A stretch of DNA of 51,637 nt from Methanosaeta sp. PtaB.Bin039 (GCA_002067795.1 MVQI01000067.1:1-51637); one strand, 5' to 3'. Counted from the stretch's first letter, positions 36,353-44,687 are shown. Made by a program: numbers and translations. The notes: generated by a model not told the origin, from the letters alone.

Positions 36353-37107
36353 AACCCATGGCCTATGCGGTCGCTCCGAGTCTGTGGGCGAGGGAAGCCC
36401 TTGGTTTCGTCCCGGATCAGAAGCAGGCTGAAATACTTGATTCCAGCAATAAGCGTATTATTATAAATTGTCATAGACAATGGGGCAAAAGCACAATTTC
36501 AGCCATCATTTGCCTTCACCGGGCCCTGTTTTGGCCTGAGAGCCTCTGCCTGATCACTGCCCCTGCCCTTCGACAATCCTCTGAGAACTTCCGGAAGATC
36601 ATTTCCTTCCTGGACGGCATGGACGAATCACCGGGGCTGGTCGAGGACACTAAGTTAACCCTTCAGTTGAACAATAAAAGCCGGATCCTATGTCTGCCAG
36701 GCGGCAGCGATGGCCGGACGATACGCGGCTTTTCGGCTCCGGATCTGATAATCGAGGACGAAAGCTCTCGATGCAGTGAAGAGCTCCATCTGGCACTGCT
36801 GCCGATGCTGGCCCGGAAGCCTCATAGCAGGTTGATTCTGGCCTCGACGCCCTGGGGTCAACGAGGTCATTTCTTCAAGACCTGGGCCGAAGGCCAGGGC
36901 TGGCAAAAGGTGGAGCTTAGGGCGTCGGAGAATCCCCGGATTAGTCCCGAGTATCTGGAAGAGATGCAGGCAACCATGAGCCCCTGGGATTTTGCCCAGG
37001 AATTTGAATGTGAATTCGTGGCCTCTGAGTCTCAACTGATTTCTGAAGAGATGATCCAAAGAGCACTGAATCCGGACATCGAACTTATTCCATTTGGAGA
37101 TGCATGA
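36349..37107 (+). CDS. Terminase large subunit, ATPase half
   Basis: The 252-aa protein holds the packaging-motor ATPase: Walker A CHRQWGKST (41-49), Walker B LIIEDE (133-138) with its catalytic Glu, and coupling motif LILASTPWG (about 158-166). The chain stops at IPFGDA, exactly where the nuclease domain should begin. That domain is encoded by the next gene in another frame through an ATGA overlap. Together the two are 491 aa, the normal size of one large terminase. Confidence 0.85.
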   Translation: MKPMAYAVAPSLWAREALGFVPDQKQAEILDSSNKRIIINCHRQWGKSTISAIICLHRALFWPESLCLITAPALRQSSENFRKIISFLDGMDESPGLVEDTKLTLQLNNKSRILCLPGGSDGRTIRGFSAPDLIIEDESSRCSEELHLALLPMLARKPHSRLILASTPWGQRGHFFKTWAEGQGWQKVELRASENPRISPEYLEEMQATMSPWDFAQEFECEFVASESQLISEEMIQRALNPDIELIPFGDA

Positions 37108-37823
37108 GAGGTTTTATTCTATCCCTGGACCCTGCACAGGTGCGGGATTGGTCAGCCCTGGCAGCGGTCAAAGCCGTCTGGAAGGCAGAGACCAAGACCT
37201 TCACCTACAGGTTGGTCAATATCGAACGCTTGCAGAAAGTCCCGTATGATGAAATCGTGGCCTGGACTATCCGGGCTTTTCGGACTCCGGCGTTTCGGCA
37301 GGATGTCAGCTTCGGTCCGATCCTGTGCTTGGATTCAACCGGGGTAGGTGTGGCAATCCGGGACATGTTCCTCAAGGCGGGCGTCCAGCCGGTTTCGATC
37401 TCCATCACGTCCGGGAACGGCCATTCCGTAGTTGGCGGAGATCGCCATGTCGGTAAAGCCAGGCTGATAGGGAAGTTCCTGGCAGCGTTTGATGCCGGTC
37501 GATTCCAGATACCGGATAAGGAGACGCCAGCCCTTGTTCAGCTTCAAAGGGAACTAAAGAGCTTCCGAGCCGAGCTGAGCACCGCCGGTAACGCCAGGTT
37601 CGAGGCGGAGCCAGGCGAGCACGACGACCTGGTCCTGGCCTGCTCGATGGCCGCCTGGTTCGGCGAGGACGTGCTTAAGGACCGGAACGTTGGGCCGCTT
37701 GTATTCTCTGGCGCTACCAAACCCCATACATTCGGCAGCGGACGAAGTGGAGGCGGCTGGTTTGCGGAAGCTGCCCGGCACCACGGCGGCGGCAGCGAGT
37801 TTCTGGGCGGTATCCATCATTAA
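37104..37823 (+). CDS. Terminase large subunit, nuclease half
   Basis: A 239-aa RNase H-fold nuclease. The acidic residues expected for two-metal catalysis are Asp9 (LSLDPAQVRDWSA), Asp77 (LCLDSTGVGVAI) and Asp174-Asp175 (GEHDDLVLACSMAAW). It cuts concatemers or the filled-head DNA in tailed viruses. TGGAGA precedes its ATG, so translation can reinitiate. The Gly/His-rich C-terminus is beyond the conserved domain. Confidence 0.8.
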   Translation: MRGFILSLDPAQVRDWSALAAVKAVWKAETKTFTYRLVNIERLQKVPYDEIVAWTIRAFRTPAFRQDVSFGPILCLDSTGVGVAIRDMFLKAGVQPVSISITSGNGHSVVGGDRHVGKARLIGKFLAAFDAGRFQIPDKETPALVQLQRELKSFRAELSTAGNARFEAEPGEHDDLVLACSMAAWFGEDVLKDRNVGPLVFSGATKPHTFGSGRSGGGWFAEAARHHGGGSEFLGGIHH

Positions 37824-37828
37824 GATGA

Positions 37829-37852
37829 GCTATATAAAATAGGAGATGAGAT
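37829..37852 (+). promoter_or_regulatory. Internal promoter and ribosome site
   Basis: ctatataaaat (37830-37840) is a good TATA box in the 34-base gap after the nuclease gene, the only real gap in the first half of the operon. aggagatgag (37841-37850) is the ribosome site for the ATG at 37858. It could start a late transcript. Confidence 0.45.
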
Positions 37853-37857
37853 AAAAT

Positions 37858-38160
37858 ATGACAGAACTAGACGAGGCATACAGAGAACTTCAACGAATTG
37901 CAAAAAGTTACATCCAAAAGAGCGCACTTGAGCCGGTTACTAAAGCAGATCTGGCAAAGGCGATAACACAAGCCACCAGCACCCCAGCAGGTGCCCGGCT
38001 GGCAAGGAGGATAATCCGGCTCGAACGTCAGCAGGCTGTCCGCAAGCAGTACGGAATGCCCGAGCCCACCGAACAGTCATCAGATGATGACTGGGTTGAT
38101 GCAGAAAACGATGGCTGGCCGTGCTACGGTTCCTGCCAAGTGCGGAGGAAGGACCTTTGA
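37858..38160 (+). CDS. Unknown 100-aa element protein
   Basis: A helical N-terminus (LDEAYRELQRIAKSYIQKSA), a basic helix (ARLARRIIRLERQQAVRKQY) and an acidic C-terminus (SSDDDWVDAENDGW). It follows its own TATA box and overlaps the next gene by TTGA. It sits where portal or scaffold genes normally lie but resembles neither. Confidence 0.5.
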   Translation: MTELDEAYRELQRIAKSYIQKSALEPVTKADLAKAITQATSTPAGARLARRIIRLERQQAVRKQYGMPEPTEQSSDDDWVDAENDGWPCYGSCQVRRKDL

Positions 38161-38636
38161 CCTCCACTGTTATGGATTATTTCAAGGCGAATCCTGACCA
38201 AACCGACGCCTTGCATAAGGAATTGGCCAAGATGTCGCCCTATCATGCCAGGCTGCAGGCTATACGGCAGGCTTCCCTCACTTGCTGTGGAGCCACCGAG
38301 GAAAACGATGGATCGGTCTCGCTGGTGGTCGTTGACCGGGCAACCTTCGACCAGCTGCAGGCCGAGCGAGTCGAGATCGAGACACGGCTGGCAATGATCG
38401 ACCGTCTCATCAAGAAACTTGATGCGATCTTCGCCGACGCTGAAAAGCTGGACACGCCCATCCACCGCAAGACGCCGGCAGGCATCCGGGCAGCAGAAGT
38501 TTCGTGGCGGGCAACTTGTAGCCATCGTCAAACGGACGACTTCGGCCGACCGTTGCCGACTCCAGGCAATCCGGAGCTGCTGGCTCTGGTGGCACGAGCT
38601 GAAGAAGCCATGAGCGAGGCGGGCCTGGCCATCTGA
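38157..38636 (+). CDS. Unknown 159-aa coiled-coil protein
   Basis: The start is TTG at 38157: GGAGGA lies eight bases before it and it overlaps the previous stop by TTGA; an upstream ATG (38121) would overlap by 40 bases. Residues about 58-92 (DRATFDQLQAERVEIETRLA, then MIDRLIKKLDAIFADAEK) form a coiled coil. The rest is unassigned. Confidence 0.5.
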   Translation: MTSTVMDYFKANPDQTDALHKELAKMSPYHARLQAIRQASLTCCGATEENDGSVSLVVVDRATFDQLQAERVEIETRLAMIDRLIKKLDAIFADAEKLDTPIHRKTPAGIRAAEVSWRATCSHRQTDDFGRPLPTPGNPELLALVARAEEAMSEAGLAI

Positions 38637-38652
38637 CATTTACCAAAATCCT

Positions 38653-38743
38653 GGGCGGCGGCCGTGTTTACTTCGTCGCACGTGCTGCCGCCCGCCGGGG
38701 AGCTGGGGGGTCCTGTGTCATCCTCCGCCCCATTCAGCTCCCC
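38653..38743. other. Two strong hairpins between element genes
   Basis: Hairpin 1: gggcggcggccgtg (38653-38666) against cacgtgctgccgccc (38679-38693), with small mismatches. Hairpin 2: ggggagctg (38697-38705) against cagctcccc (38735-38743), perfect. They fill most of the 147-base gap before 38784. They may be a terminator or attenuator controlling the tape-measure gene, or a structured RNA. Confidence 0.5.
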
Positions 38744-38783
38744 ATGCCAGATTGAAAACTGATATTCATACGAAGAGACACAA

Positions 38784-39050
38784 ATGAGATTGACCTCGTT
38801 CAAAAAAGGTTGTCCCTGCCCGGTAGCCGGCCTGGCTGGCAAGCGGAAATGCCTGGGCGCTGACTGCGGCTGGTATCTGCCAGATAGTGATCCACGCTGC
38901 TTGATCGCTCTACAGACAGTAACCTTGATGTCCATGATTGATGAACTCGAAAAACTGACTGGTGCGGTCCGCCCTATGGGAGACAATATAGGCGCAGCTC
39001 TTGGATTGCTTGATGAGTTCCGCAATGACGCCGAGGAGGCGGGCAAGTGA
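38784..39050 (+). CDS. Unknown 88-aa Cys-containing protein
   Basis: The N-terminal half has KKGCPCPVAGLAGKRKCLGADC, a likely zinc site. The C-terminal half is helical. It ends by overlapping the tape-measure start (GTGA), the usual position of a tail-assembly chaperone, although its sequence does not identify it as one. Confidence 0.5.
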   Translation: MRLTSFKKGCPCPVAGLAGKRKCLGADCGWYLPDSDPRCLIALQTVTLMSMIDELEKLTGAVRPMGDNIGAALGLLDEFRNDAEEAGK

Positions 39051-41554
39051 CCGAACGCACAGCCACCATAAAGGTCAGAATTGACGACGGAATAGGAAAC
39101 CGGCTCCTTGAGCTGAAGCAGCAGAGAGATGCTCTGCTATCCAGGTCAGCAATCAACCTCCGGATCAATGCAGACGGCCTCGACCAGGCGAGACAGGCGG
39201 CGGTCCGAGCTCGGGCCGAGTCTGCAGCAGCAATGAAAGACCTGACTGCCCTGGGTGGTGCTATCACTTCGCAAGCTGTCGCACCCATGGCCCAGTATCA
39301 GGCAGTCCTAAGTAGTGCCATCCAGGCGTCGAAGATCCTGGGGGCCGGAGGGGTGGCAGCTCTAAAAGGAGTCTCCGGCGAGTTCCAACGCCAGCGGACT
39401 CTTGCCCAGTTCTGGGGGACGTCCGGGTACATGCACCAGGGGATCCATTCGTTCAGAGGGTCGATCCAGAACTTCCTTGCAACTGGTGGGTCCAGGTTCA
39501 CCGGCTGGTTAACCAGTGTGTCTGCCCAATTGACTCAGTACCGCACAGCTTTGACAGCTTCAGCGGCCGTCATGGTAGGCTTTGCGGCAGCTGCAGGTCT
39601 GAGTTCCAAGCACGCCCAGAACTACATACAGGCGACAATGGGCTCTCGCTTGATGGCCCGGAAGCTGTCAGACCGGGCCGGTGCTGAAGCCTGGATCCAG
39701 GCGGCACAATCGACAGATTGGTCCGGAGGCAGAGAGTCCAGGATGGGCGTATTCCAGACGGTACTCTCTAAAAATCCGTATGTCGGCCAGAAGGAAGCCC
39801 AGAAGGCCACGGAGAATATCGAGAAGTTCTTCTTTGCAAATCAGGAGATGCTCCGGAAGAAGGGATACGATTCTGCAGAAGCTCTCGCATCGGCCATATC
39901 GGCGCCCCAGCTGGCGGGCGAGGATGCTACCAAGTTTGAGGACATATTCGGCTTGGGATTTGCAGCTCTGACTCCCAGGGCCAGGCTTGGCAGGCTGTCC
40001 ACCGAGGCAGCAGGCATCAACGTAGAAGAGGCCGTGGCAAAGCGGCCCGATGTGGTCCTGGCTGACCGGCTAGGAAAGGCGGCGGGGGCCATCGGCGATT
40101 CAGTTCTGCCCGTGCTTAACCAGGTCCTAGGCCTGTTCCTTGACATCTCAAACGTCATCGCAAAGATCCCGGGCCTGGGTCCGATGTTGGGCTGGGCTGC
40201 GGTGATAGGTGGAGCTGCAGCTGCAGGGCTCATATTCATCTCCATGGTCGGCTCATTGATCCCGGGCCTGATGACCGTAATAGGCGTCCTCAAGGCAGCA
40301 GCGGCAGCTCAGACCCTTCTCAACGTGGCCATGCTTGCCAATCCTATCGGGCTTGCAATCCTGGCGGTTGCCGGTCTGGCTGCAGGACTCTACGTCCTTG
40401 AGAAGAAGTTCGGCATCCTCACGAAGGCCTGGAACGCTTTCAAAGGCTCCGGGATCGGGAAAGCTATTGCCGGAGCTGACATGAAAGGGGTTCTCCGAGT
40501 AGCTGCTGACGTGCTGGGCGTAGCCAGTCCAGGACTCAAGGTCCTGCTGATGCTGTTCGATTTCATCCGGAAGATCTGGATCAATTCTGGGATTCTGAAT
40601 AAGCTCATAGCCGGAGGCGTGGCTATGTGGCAGAAGATGGTTGACTTTTTCGGGTGGCTGCTATCACTAATCAATAATATGATCCAGTGGATCAGGGAGG
40701 GGCTGGGGATAAACAAGTCTGAAGCCCGCTCCAAGATGGAGACGGCTGCCCAGAAAGCAGGGGTATATTGGGACCAGGACGGCCGATCTGGTCCTGGATG
40801 GTATAAGAACAGCATCCGGCAGGACACCGGCCCAACCGACCCGAGGTTCGCGGAACTCTACAAACTAAAGCAGGCATACGACAAGACGCCGGGCAGCTTT
40901 GCCGAAGCGATCCCGGGAATCGCCAACCTGACGAAAGCCATTGAGGCTCTGACTTACGTCCTGGAACATCCGGTTCAGGCCGGAGCCGCAGCTGCCCAGG
41001 GAGTCGGGAACGTCGTCACCGGAACGGCCGACCTGCTGACCGGCAAAACTGTGGCGAGCTCGCCGCAGCTGACCGGCAGCGATGGGAACACCTACGCCTG
41101 GGACCCGAAAAAGAAGGCCTGGAGGCTATGGACTGCAGACCCGACAGGGACCTCAATGTTAGGCGGCTGGTTCGACGACGTGGATCAGGGGGCCCTCCCG
41201 GCAGATATCGCAGCTCAAACTCCCCAGATGGCTGCAGGCGGCCAGATCCGGGCAGCTGGGTCTCTGATCGGTCACCGAGGGGAAGAGATCGCCCCTGCCT
41301 CCGTGGTGGCTGGAGGCAGGACGGTTCTTGAAGAGCTCACCGGCCTGATATCCGGAGGTCGGGGCGGAGGCCAGCCGATAGCCATATCCGCCCCGGTCAG
41401 CGTCCATGTCGAGGTCGGCCAGGTATCATCAGATCTGGATATCGAGCGCCTGGCCACCAGGATCGGACGGGAAGCTGCTGACAAGCTCATGTTCGGCCTT
41501 CGGACAGGTCTGGACAATACCAGCCTGCGAGCGATAGCTTACATGCGAGGGTGA
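39047..41554 (+). CDS. Tail tape-measure protein
   Basis: This 835-aa protein has helical, Ala/Gln-rich N- and central regions, long hydrophobic stretches (about 365-450, WAAVIGGAAAAGLIFISMVG and LANPIGLAILAVAGLAAGLY), and a C-terminus with AAGGQIRAAGSLIGHRGEEIAPA, a hallmark of tape-measure proteins. It would set tail length and enter the host membrane. The start is GTG with GAGGAGG upstream. It is the last gene of the operon; no tail fibre or baseplate genes follow. Confidence 0.8.
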   Translation: MTERTATIKVRIDDGIGNRLLELKQQRDALLSRSAINLRINADGLDQARQAAVRARAESAAAMKDLTALGGAITSQAVAPMAQYQAVLSSAIQASKILGAGGVAALKGVSGEFQRQRTLAQFWGTSGYMHQGIHSFRGSIQNFLATGGSRFTGWLTSVSAQLTQYRTALTASAAVMVGFAAAAGLSSKHAQNYIQATMGSRLMARKLSDRAGAEAWIQAAQSTDWSGGRESRMGVFQTVLSKNPYVGQKEAQKATENIEKFFFANQEMLRKKGYDSAEALASAISAPQLAGEDATKFEDIFGLGFAALTPRARLGRLSTEAAGINVEEAVAKRPDVVLADRLGKAAGAIGDSVLPVLNQVLGLFLDISNVIAKIPGLGPMLGWAAVIGGAAAAGLIFISMVGSLIPGLMTVIGVLKAAAAAQTLLNVAMLANPIGLAILAVAGLAAGLYVLEKKFGILTKAWNAFKGSGIGKAIAGADMKGVLRVAADVLGVASPGLKVLLMLFDFIRKIWINSGILNKLIAGGVAMWQKMVDFFGWLLSLINNMIQWIREGLGINKSEARSKMETAAQKAGVYWDQDGRSGPGWYKNSIRQDTGPTDPRFAELYKLKQAYDKTPGSFAEAIPGIANLTKAIEALTYVLEHPVQAGAAAAQGVGNVVTGTADLLTGKTVASSPQLTGSDGNTYAWDPKKKAWRLWTADPTGTSMLGGWFDDVDQGALPADIAAQTPQMAAGGQIRAAGSLIGHRGEEIAPASVVAGGRTVLEELTGLISGGRGGGQPIAISAPVSVHVEVGQVSSDLDIERLATRIGREAADKLMFGLRTGLDNTSLRAIAYMRG

Positions 41555-41751
41555 AGTTGCCCCCCTCGCTCTATTTCTTTTCCCAATCAATTACTTCAAG
41601 AGGACATAAGACAAATTAGTAAGAATAGAGACCAGGGCACTTTGGCCTCGGTCTCTCGCGTCACGGCCCACCGTGCAATCAGCGATTCGGCGGCTTGCCT
41701 TATATATATACGGATGTTTTACATGAATCCTGATACATGGGCTAAATCATT

Positions 41752-42516
41752 TCATGGATTTGATATTATTCGTCTGATTAACTGCTTCTTATTTTCGATC
41801 AGTTCCTTGAGGAATGCGGAATGATCTGAATGATAACTCGTCCCAAATATGCCTGTGGGAAATAAAGATGCTTTGGATGCATTATCATTCTCTTCTAATA
41901 GCATCTTCAACTCCCGCAAATGACTTGCTAAATCCATTTCCGGCTGGCTCGAATGCCCAGTACTCAACCTCATATTGATGAGTCTCTGTAATTCTTCATA
42001 GTTCACCAGTTCTGAAGATGTGCCACGTCTTACATAGATTGCATTTTCTTGAATTTGACCCGGGGATGCGCCCGTGGATATGAGCGGAAGATCATCAAGA
42101 TCAACATCGATTATAATTACCTGGAATTTCTTCCCTTTGATTTTCGGGTATTCGGTTTCTTCGAAATTAAAATCAAAAATTAAAATATTCTCCCATATCT
42201 CTCTTGGAATGAACCTTTTAATACTATCATGAATATGTAATTTATCCTTTATGCTTTCGATTCCTATTGGATCAAACGTGCCATTGTCCAGTTCCTTAAC
42301 ACCAATGACAATGCAACCAAATCTTGAATTGCCCATCGCAAGCAAGTGACGGGCCAATGTTGGAAAATCCGGCATCTTCTCCTTGAAATCGAGATGATTG
42401 TCCTCCCCAGTATTGGTTCTAAGAACTTCTCTTAGGTTCTCAGGTGTTGGATTTTCAATAAACTTCGCAAAATGTTCTTTAGGGATAGTAGGTCCAGTCA
42501 GTTCCATATTATTCAT
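41752..42516 (-). CDS. AlbA_2/Schlafen-type putative DNA- or RNA-binding protein
   Basis: A 254-aa AT-rich gene. HLDFKEKMPDFPTLARHLLA, then MGNSRFGCIVIGVKE, then a Pro-rich FIPREIWENILIFDF segment, is the AlbA_2 (Schlafen AAA_4-like) domain, which in bacteria often sits in regulators and in defence or phage genes. AIYVRRGTSSELVNYEELQRL is the conserved end of that domain. The last 70 residues are a helical extension. The start is taken at MNNMEL (42516); the frame is open to 42600. Leftward and isolated, it looks like cargo. Confidence 0.7.
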   Translation of the reverse strand: MNNMELTGPTIPKEHFAKFIENPTPENLREVLRTNTGEDNHLDFKEKMPDFPTLARHLLAMGNSRFGCIVIGVKELDNGTFDPIGIESIKDKLHIHDSIKRFIPREIWENILIFDFNFEETEYPKIKGKKFQVIIIDVDLDDLPLISTGASPGQIQENAIYVRRGTSSELVNYEELQRLINMRLSTGHSSQPEMDLASHLRELKMLLEENDNASKASLFPTGIFGTSYHSDHSAFLKELIENKKQLIRRIISNP

Positions 42517-42672
42517 GCTACTATCAGTTGATAAAAGGCTTCTGAACACATTCTTTGTTCGTTTACATCCCATGTAAAACATCAAATGTCTCTGGACCAC
42601 CAGGCCAGACCGCTATTTCTTGACCCTTTCTTGACCCATTCACCTCCATATCCTAGAGTAGATGGGTGTAAA

Positions 42673-42696
42673 ATAATGCCGAAATCGCGGCATTAT
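42673..42696 (-). terminator. Hairpin at the end of the leftward regulatory operon
   Basis: ataatgccg (42673-42681) and cggcattat (42688-42696) are perfect complements around a 6-base loop, 67 bases past the last stop of the leftward operon. Confidence 0.5.
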
Positions 42697-42762
42697 CTGG
42701 GCCTCATTTCCAAATCAGACCGTTTTCCTGCCTCGTCCTCCCAAAACCTTTTACATTTTACA

Positions 42763-43287
42763 TCAACGAATTTGGGCTTTGAGTCTGATAACCTTCTGGC
42801 GGTGGTCGCCTGGTCGGTAGAAGATCTCGATGCTTCGATGGTCGGCAACCTGCAGCAGCCTTGTCAGCTCCGAGGGAGCCAGGTCCATGGACCTCCTCAG
42901 CTCTGCGAACGTGAGAGATCCCCTTTGCCGCAGTATCTCCTTCATCTGGGTTAGCCTGGCCGCTGTCTTGCCACCTGGGACAGTCTGGGGGCGTCTCTCG
43001 ACCCTGGCCAGCCTGCAGTCAATCTCATCTATGGCTTCGAAGGCATCATCCATCCTGAGAGCTGTGGTGGCCGGGCTAGCGGACCTTATCAGATCGATCG
43101 CTTCAGAGTTTGCCTTTAATTCGCGTTTTAAGGCCACGTTCTGAGCCTGGAGGTCCTGGACATCCTGAGCGGTGGAGATCCGGCCCCGCTGGGCATCCTG
43201 CAAAGCCGCTTGCAACTCCTCGACCTGTGACTGTAGGGACTGGAGGAGATCTGCAGGGACAACTATGGTGGCTGAGTCTGCGATCAT
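42763..43287 (-). CDS. Coiled-coil/winged-helix protein
   Basis: A 174-aa protein whose residues 10-70 form a coiled coil (LLQSLQSQVEELQAALQDAQ). Residues 108-165 form a winged helix (LTQMKEILRQRGSLTFAELR, then APSELTRLLQ, then IFYRPGDHRQKVIRLK). GGTGG lies upstream. Last gene of the leftward operon. Its plan of coiled coil plus wing is like the regulator at 28589-29095. Function unknown, DNA-binding likely. Confidence 0.55.
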   Translation of the reverse strand: MIADSATIVVPADLLQSLQSQVEELQAALQDAQRGRISTAQDVQDLQAQNVALKRELKANSEAIDLIRSASPATTALRMDDAFEAIDEIDCRLARVERRPQTVPGGKTAARLTQMKEILRQRGSLTFAELRRSMDLAPSELTRLLQVADHRSIEIFYRPGDHRQKVIRLKAQIR

Positions 43288-43296
43288 CCCGCCACC

Positions 43297-43410
43297 TCAG
43301 AAAAAGGGGGAGATCGCCGAAACGATCTCAGTCTGTCTCCATCGCCTGGCTATGCTCCTGGAGGCCATGAACAGCCGCCTCTTATTCCTCCTGCCTGGGG
43401 TGGATGCCAT
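43297..43410 (-). CDS. Small basic 37-aa protein
   Basis: Reads MASTPGRRNKRRLFMASRSI and ends AISPFF. Its ATG overlaps the TAA of the preceding gene by one base (TAATG), and its stop lies nine bases before the next start, so it fits the operon precisely. Unrecognised. Confidence 0.4.
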   Translation of the reverse strand: MASTPGRRNKRRLFMASRSIARRWRQTEIVSAISPFF

Positions 43411-43721
43411 TATCTCCACCCTGCCACCTCATCCCCGAGCTCGTGCAGGTCGGCGTAGATGACTGCCGCATCAGGGCCGAAGCCACCAACAAGAGCCTTT
43501 AACCGCTTTTTGGCGAACTCCTCAGATATGCCAGCCTGGCGGGCCAAGTAGGCCAGAGCCCCATGGTTATTCAGGAGATCGACGGGCAGGACCCGAGCCG
43601 CCCCCTCGAGTTCGACTTCGAAGAGTTCGTGATAGAGCCGATCCGCGAGAGGTTCCAAAGTGGCCAGGTCCTCCACCTGGCCGATCCGGGCAATGATCTC
43701 GCCTACATGCTGGGGGATCAT
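43410..43721 (-). CDS. Unknown 103-aa protein
   Basis: Helical; reads MIPQHVGEIIARIGQVEDLA, later QAGISEEFAKKRLKALVGGF, which could be a helix-turn-helix. It overlaps the preceding gene by four bases. Confidence 0.5.
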   Translation of the reverse strand: MIPQHVGEIIARIGQVEDLATLEPLADRLYHELFEVELEGAARVLPVDLLNNHGALAYLARQAGISEEFAKKRLKALVGGFGPDAAVIYADLHELGDEVAGWR

Positions 43722-43996
43722 TCGCCACCCTCCACGAAAAGACCCTCTAGCCCACCTTGCGGCTGGCCGGTAAAGCTCCAGCCGTCATCGAGCAGGCTGA
43801 TGAGCTTATCCTGACCGACACCACGGTAAACTGCCCTAATATTGTCCGCGTCTGCTGACTGGATTATGGCCCCATCGCTGACCAGGGAGCGGATGGCCTC
43901 CACGTGTGCCTGCGGATCTTCCGTCTGCATGAACAGCTCGATGACTGCAGCTTGATCCTCTCTGTGGAAGTCCGCTATCAGCTTCAATGTGGCCAT
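43718..43996 (-). CDS. Unknown 92-aa protein
   Basis: Acidic and helical (LKLIADFHREDQAAVIELFM, then HVEAIRSLVSDGAI). It starts one base after the stop of the SWIM-domain gene and overlaps the next by ATGA, so it is co-translated. No family recognised. Confidence 0.5.
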   Translation of the reverse strand: MATLKLIADFHREDQAAVIELFMQTEDPQAHVEAIRSLVSDGAIIQSADADNIRAVYRGVGQDKLISLLDDGWSFTGQPQGGLEGLFVEGGE

Positions 43997-43997
43997 C

Positions 43998-44429
43998 TCA
44001 GACCACCGCCTCAGATGGCCTAAATACCGGCCGGAAGTCGCCTATATCATCCCCTGCCAGCTCGAGCTTCCCGGAGCCACCCTTGCCCGCCAGGGCCTGG
44101 GCCCGGAGTTCCCTTTGCTTAGCCTGGTAGGCTGCAGCCTTGCTCTGCCCCGAGGGGAAGTGCTCAGCCCTGTGCTTGCACGGTTCCCCTGGGCGGTATG
44201 TGGCCGCAGGGCAGGAGCAGGTCCCGGGCGTGGTCACATAGTAGGCATCGCCCTTCTTGCTGCGCACCAGGACCAGCCTCGCACCCAGGCGGTAGAAGGC
44301 TGGCATCTCTGCCGGAGACTGGCCACGGCTACGGCTTTTAATCAACTGCGCTACAGCTTCCGCGGTCTGAGTGACCGGGGAGGCTACTGATAGAATGGTC
44401 TTTCCGTTCACATGTCTCACCAAATTCAT
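43998..44429 (-). CDS. SWIM zinc-finger protein
   Basis: A 143-aa protein with CSCPAATYRPGEPCKH (about residues 70-85), the CxC-x10-CxH zinc motif of SWIM domains, preceded by two beta strands (ARLVLVRSKKGDAYYVTTPG). SWIM fingers bind DNA or protein in recombination and transposition proteins. First gene of a five-gene leftward operon. Its start codon lies inside the inverted repeat at 44425-44476, and a TATA box (tataaata on the reverse strand, about 44445-44452) implies a leaderless mRNA. Confidence 0.7.
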   Translation of the reverse strand: MNLVRHVNGKTILSVASPVTQTAEAVAQLIKSRSRGQSPAEMPAFYRLGARLVLVRSKKGDAYYVTTPGTCSCPAATYRPGEPCKHRAEHFPSGQSKAAAYQAKQRELRAQALAGKGGSGKLELAGDDIGDFRPVFRPSEAVV

Positions 44430-44476
44430 ACTTGGTCAGACTAGTATTTATAGGTGGTGGTTCTACCTAGTATGAA
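44425..44476. promoter_or_regulatory. Divergent operator/promoter
   Basis: ttcatacttggt (44425-44436) and acctagtatgaa (44465-44476) are inverted with 11 of 12 bases matching. A third half-site, ctagtat, lies at 44441. They overlap the SWIM-gene promoter and lie just upstream of the rightward TATA box (tatata, about 44481-44486). Confidence 0.65.
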
Positions 44477-44510
44477 AAAGTATATATGTTCTCCAGTATT
44501 ATTATTGATC

Positions 44511-44687
44511 ATGCCTGTAAAAAAAATCGGGATTAGCATAAGTCCGGAGACGTATAAGGCAGTTGAGGAAGCGGTCGCCGCTGGTGAGTTTAGAAGCGTT
44601 TCCCATCTATTCGAGGATGGGGCCAAAATGATATTGCGGAAAAGACATTCAGAGAAAAGCGGAAACCCTTGTGAGGCCTCCGCTTAA
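44511..44687 (+). CDS. Ribbon-helix-helix regulator
   Basis: The 58-aa product reads MPVKKIGISISPETYKAVEE, then FRSVSHLFEDGAKMILRK, a typical RHH repressor: a KIGISIS strand and two helices. The start at 44511 is preferred over 44454 because the TATA box near 44483 is about 26 bases upstream and the domain begins there. It faces the SWIM operon across the operator and probably represses both itself and that operon. Confidence 0.7.
   Translation: MPVKKIGISISPETYKAVEEAVAAGEFRSVSHLFEDGAKMILRKRHSEKSGNPCEASA

Noticed and set aside
38124-38639. 171-codon antisense frame over the coiled-coil gene
   Set aside because: It mirrors a supported gene with ribosome site and stop/start overlap. It is a composition shadow.
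43998-44429. Transposase reading of the SWIM-domain gene
   Set aside because: SWIM fingers occur in MULE transposases, but the catalytic domain is absent; only the finger and short flanks are present.
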